Made by a program: the position numbers and the translations under genes
Source of the DNA: Acidobacteriota bacterium
GTDB taxonomy: Bacteria; Acidobacteriota; UBA6911; RPQK01; JADFOI01
Direction: 5' to 3'
Assembly: GCA_022545645.1 (NCBI GenBank)
Contig: JACZQQ010000033.1
Coordinates: 1-17,616, forward strand
DNA: 17,616 bases
Shown here: piece after piece, positions 16,505 through 17,616 of the stretch
How the letters are laid out: every line of letters starts with the position of its first letter
Numbering within the stretch: the first letter of the stretch is position 1
Notes under the pieces: model-generated
What the model saw: the letters and a program-made list of their open reading frames with translations, nothing else
Told to the model about the DNA's origin: nothing
Databases searched by the model: none

Positions 16505-16534
16505 TTGACTGGAACGCCCGTTCTGCCCTAAAGT
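16505..16534 (+). promoter_or_regulatory. Predicted promoter for the VOC gene
   Basis: TTGACT (16505-16510) and TAAAGT (16529-16534) are separated by 18 bases, about 70 bases before the ATG at 16606. The -35 is strong and the -10 matches at four of six positions. Confidence 0.45.
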
Positions 16535-16605
16535 GCTCTAGATAACCGTTTATTTATCTCCCTTGGGATGTCCGCAACACAGGCGGCCTGGAAAGGAACA
16601 CTCAC

Positions 16606-16968
16606 ATGGCAAAGGTACGCTATTTCGTGGACGACGTGGACGCTGCCGTCAGCTTCTACGTCCAACATCTAGGCTTTGAATTGAATTTTAATGCGGGGCC
16701 ATTTGCGATGATAGAGAAAGACGACCTCACCCTGTGGATCAGCGGTGCGAAGACGTCAGCAGCCAAACCCATGCTCGACGGTAGTGTGCCCAAACCCGGA
16801 GGATGGAATCGATTCGTTTTCGAGGTTGACGACATTGAGGCCGTGGTCGCATCAATGAGGAAGGCAGGCATCCACTTCCGCAACGACATCATCACCGGCG
16901 TTGGCGGGAAACAGATCATCGCCGAGGACCCGTCTGGAAACCCGATTGAAGTGTTCCAGCCGGCCTGA
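16606..16968 (+). CDS. VOC/glyoxalase-bleomycin resistance fold protein
   Basis: The 120-residue protein has the length of a single VOC unit with two beta-alpha-beta modules. Family features seen are FVDDVDAAVSFYVQHLGFEL near the N-terminus, WNRFVFEVDDIEAV opening the second module, and the ending EDPSGNPIEVFQPA. The Glu of IEVF is the usual fourth metal ligand, but the His normally opening the second module is replaced (NRFVFEV). A metal-free ligand-binding role is therefore as likely as enzyme activity. GGAAAGGA lies about nine bases before the ATG. It appears to be a single-gene unit with its own promoter. The substrate cannot be inferred. Confidence 0.93.
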   Translation: MAKVRYFVDDVDAAVSFYVQHLGFELNFNAGPFAMIEKDDLTLWISGAKTSAAKPMLDGSVPKPGGWNRFVFEVDDIEAVVASMRKAGIHFRNDIITGVGGKQIIAEDPSGNPIEVFQPA

Positions 16969-17096
16969 CGCTTCGCATCAACGACAAATCCAAAGATATT
17001 CAATCCTCACAAGCCCGAGTTGTTGACCGGTGTTGATGAGAGTCTTTGGGCAACTCTCGCCGCTCGTGGATCAGCCTTAACTCACTGAACAACAAA
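16969..17096. other. Intergenic stretch between the VOC gene and the tRNA fragment
   Basis: No gene, clear terminator or promoter is seen. If the tRNA fragment is an integration scar, this is the ancestral flank that lay just downstream of the intact tRNA gene. Confidence 0.4.
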
Positions 17097-17141
17097 TGGT
17101 ACGCCCGACAGGATTCGAACCTGTGACCTTTGGTTCCGGAG
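17097..17141 (-). tRNA. 3' half of tRNA-Arg(CCG), probable attachment-site scar
   Basis: Read on the minus strand, the fragment contains in order: anticodon loop CTCCGGA (anticodon CCG), 3' anticodon stem ACCAA, variable loop AGGTC, T stem and loop ACAGG-TTCGAAT-CCTGT with perfect pairing, acceptor strand CGGGCGT, A73 and an encoded CCA. The 5' half is absent: the bases before the loop read TTATT, not the TTGGT needed to pair with ACCAA, and no D arm follows. The homology breaks exactly at the anticodon loop, where tyrosine integrases commonly cross over. It is not a functional tRNA gene. The 3' end points to lower coordinates, so the inserted element should lie on the higher-coordinate side. 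Confidence 0.85.
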
Positions 17142-17193
17142 AATAATCTAATATTGTCTCGTCCTGTCCGCTCAATCATTTACGTCGATGCTG

Positions 17194-17246
17194 TTACCTG
17201 GTTTTACCTGTTGTTTGGGCGGTTTTGTTGTAGAACTGTTGTAGAA
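17194..17246. repeat. Two pairs of short direct repeats beside the att-like site
   Basis: TTACCTG occurs at 17194-17200 and 17204-17210 (10-bp period). TGTTGTAGAA occurs at 17226-17235 and 17237-17246 (11-bp period). Helically phased repeats next to a tRNA-derived crossover site would suit arm-type binding sites for an integrase or its accessory factor. The sequences are short, so chance is possible. Confidence 0.4.
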
Positions 17247-17254
17247 AACTGCTT

Positions 17255-17281
17255 CCACGGAGGCAGGAGTAGCCTGCGTGG
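17255..17281. repeat. Imperfect 10-bp hairpin
   Basis: CCACGGAGGC (17255-17264) and GCCTGCGTGG (17272-17281) pair at nine of ten positions around a 7-base loop. It lies downstream of the lyase-like gene on the minus strand. No T-run follows. Confidence 0.45.
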
Positions 17282-17399
17282 CCGTCGGTCTGGATCCCGG
17301 CCACAGCCCGCCGGCAAGATCTTGAAACTTCAGGTCTGGTAAAGCTCCCTACTCTCTGAATTGCAGGCGGACGACCTTGTTGACCTTAAAGTAGGCAGT

Positions 17400-17616
17400 T
17401 CAGATAGATGGGGGATCCGTGCTATTGTCGATTTCCACGTGTCGCATATCCATACCCAATGAGGGTATTCGATAGGACGTCCAGCGCTCAGTGAACGGAT
17501 TGAACTTATAAACATGGTCTGAATTCAAACCCACGATCCAAACCATATGGTGCTTGTCGACACCGGCGGCGTAAGGCTTTGTGTAACGGTAAGGCAGAGG
17601 ATATTCCGTCACCTTG
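17400..17616 (-). CDS. 3' end of a virginiamycin-B-lyase-like beta-propeller gene with premature TGA
   Basis: The gene enters from the right edge, and about 70 C-terminal residues are visible. The repeated pattern VWIVGLNSDHVYKFNP followed by YRIPSLGMDMRHVEIDN is that of Vgb-like/streptogramin lyase seven-bladed propellers. Family members of this kind are often secreted, but the N-terminus is outside the window. The frame stops at TGA (17400-17402) after DPPSI. The same frame then continues TAYFKVNKVVRLQF-RE to a TAG at 17349-17351. That continuation matches the expected last blade strand if the TGA is read as the Trp that usually follows (SIW). The gene is therefore either slightly truncated or a recent pseudogene. 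It lies on the side of the tRNA fragment predicted to be inserted DNA. Confidence 0.7.
   Translation of the reverse strand, partial: KVTEYPLPYRYTKPYAAGVDKHHMVWIVGLNSDHVYKFNPFTERWTSYRIPSLGMDMRHVEIDNSTDPPSI

Larger units (their letters stand above)
17142..17348. other. Non-coding end of the putative integrated element
   Basis: Between the tRNA fragment and the lyase-like gene there is no supported ORF. The stretch holds two pairs of short direct repeats and one hairpin, listed separately. Confidence 0.4.

Noticed and set aside
17349..17402. TGA recoded as tryptophan across the genome
   Set aside because: TGA ends other genes in this window (the nuclease at 7705 and the SbcC-like ATPase at 4274), and Trp is encoded by TGG throughout. 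A single point change is simpler.
1..17616. CRISPR array, transposase or integrase
   Set aside because: No regularly spaced repeat series is seen, and no ORF shows transposase or integrase motifs. The repeats present are hairpins, short phased repeats or coding duplications.

Overview
This window reads as chromosomal DNA from a Gram-negative-type bacterium of moderately high GC. A TPR protein built from the C-terminal half of a Ser/Thr kinase, a GGDEF-ATPase-HEAT fusion, a B12-type radical SAM protein and a hairpin with the GGGGACAGG motif together suggest Acidobacteriota or a nearby deep lineage. This placement is inferred from gene families only; no rRNA or marker gene is present.

Layout. 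Positions 1-203 appear to be a divergent promoter region: a cut-off minus-strand gene leaves the left edge, and a plus-strand MinD/ParA-type ATPase with a long acidic repeat tail starts at 204. Between them lies a perfect 16-bp inverted repeat (129-165). Convergent to the ATPase is a membrane TPR-SPOR protein (1885-3150) whose N-terminus looks like a kinase glycine-rich loop joined directly to the transmembrane segment. Divergent from that is a plus-strand protein with weak resemblance to Abi_C-type abortive-infection proteins (3161-4216). A perfect 20-bp inverted repeat fills the gap between its stop codon and the convergent stop of the next gene.

From 14212 down to 4274 all genes are on the minus strand. 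In transcription order they are a 1427-residue GGDEF / STAND-type ATPase / duplicated domain / HEAT-repeat protein, a small protein with two CxxC pairs followed by an intrinsic terminator, and a translationally coupled SbcD-like nuclease and SbcC-like ATPase pair (YhaO/YhaN type). The pair is expected to act together on DNA ends. The GGDEF-HEAT protein looks like a signalling scaffold, and a functional link between it and the nuclease pair is not shown.

From 14213 onward the genes are on the plus strand: a B12-binding radical SAM enzyme (14673-16322) and a VOC/glyoxalase-fold protein (16606-16968). At 17097-17141 is a clean 3' half of a tRNA-Arg(CCG) gene on the minus strand, cut at the anticodon loop. 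This is what tyrosine integrases leave at the far end of an element. Its orientation puts the ancestral chromosome to the left and the putative element to the right of the window. The right edge holds the 3' end of a virginiamycin-B-lyase-like gene with an apparent Trp-to-TGA change 16 codons before its natural end.

No CRISPR array, complete RNA gene, transposase or integrase is visible.
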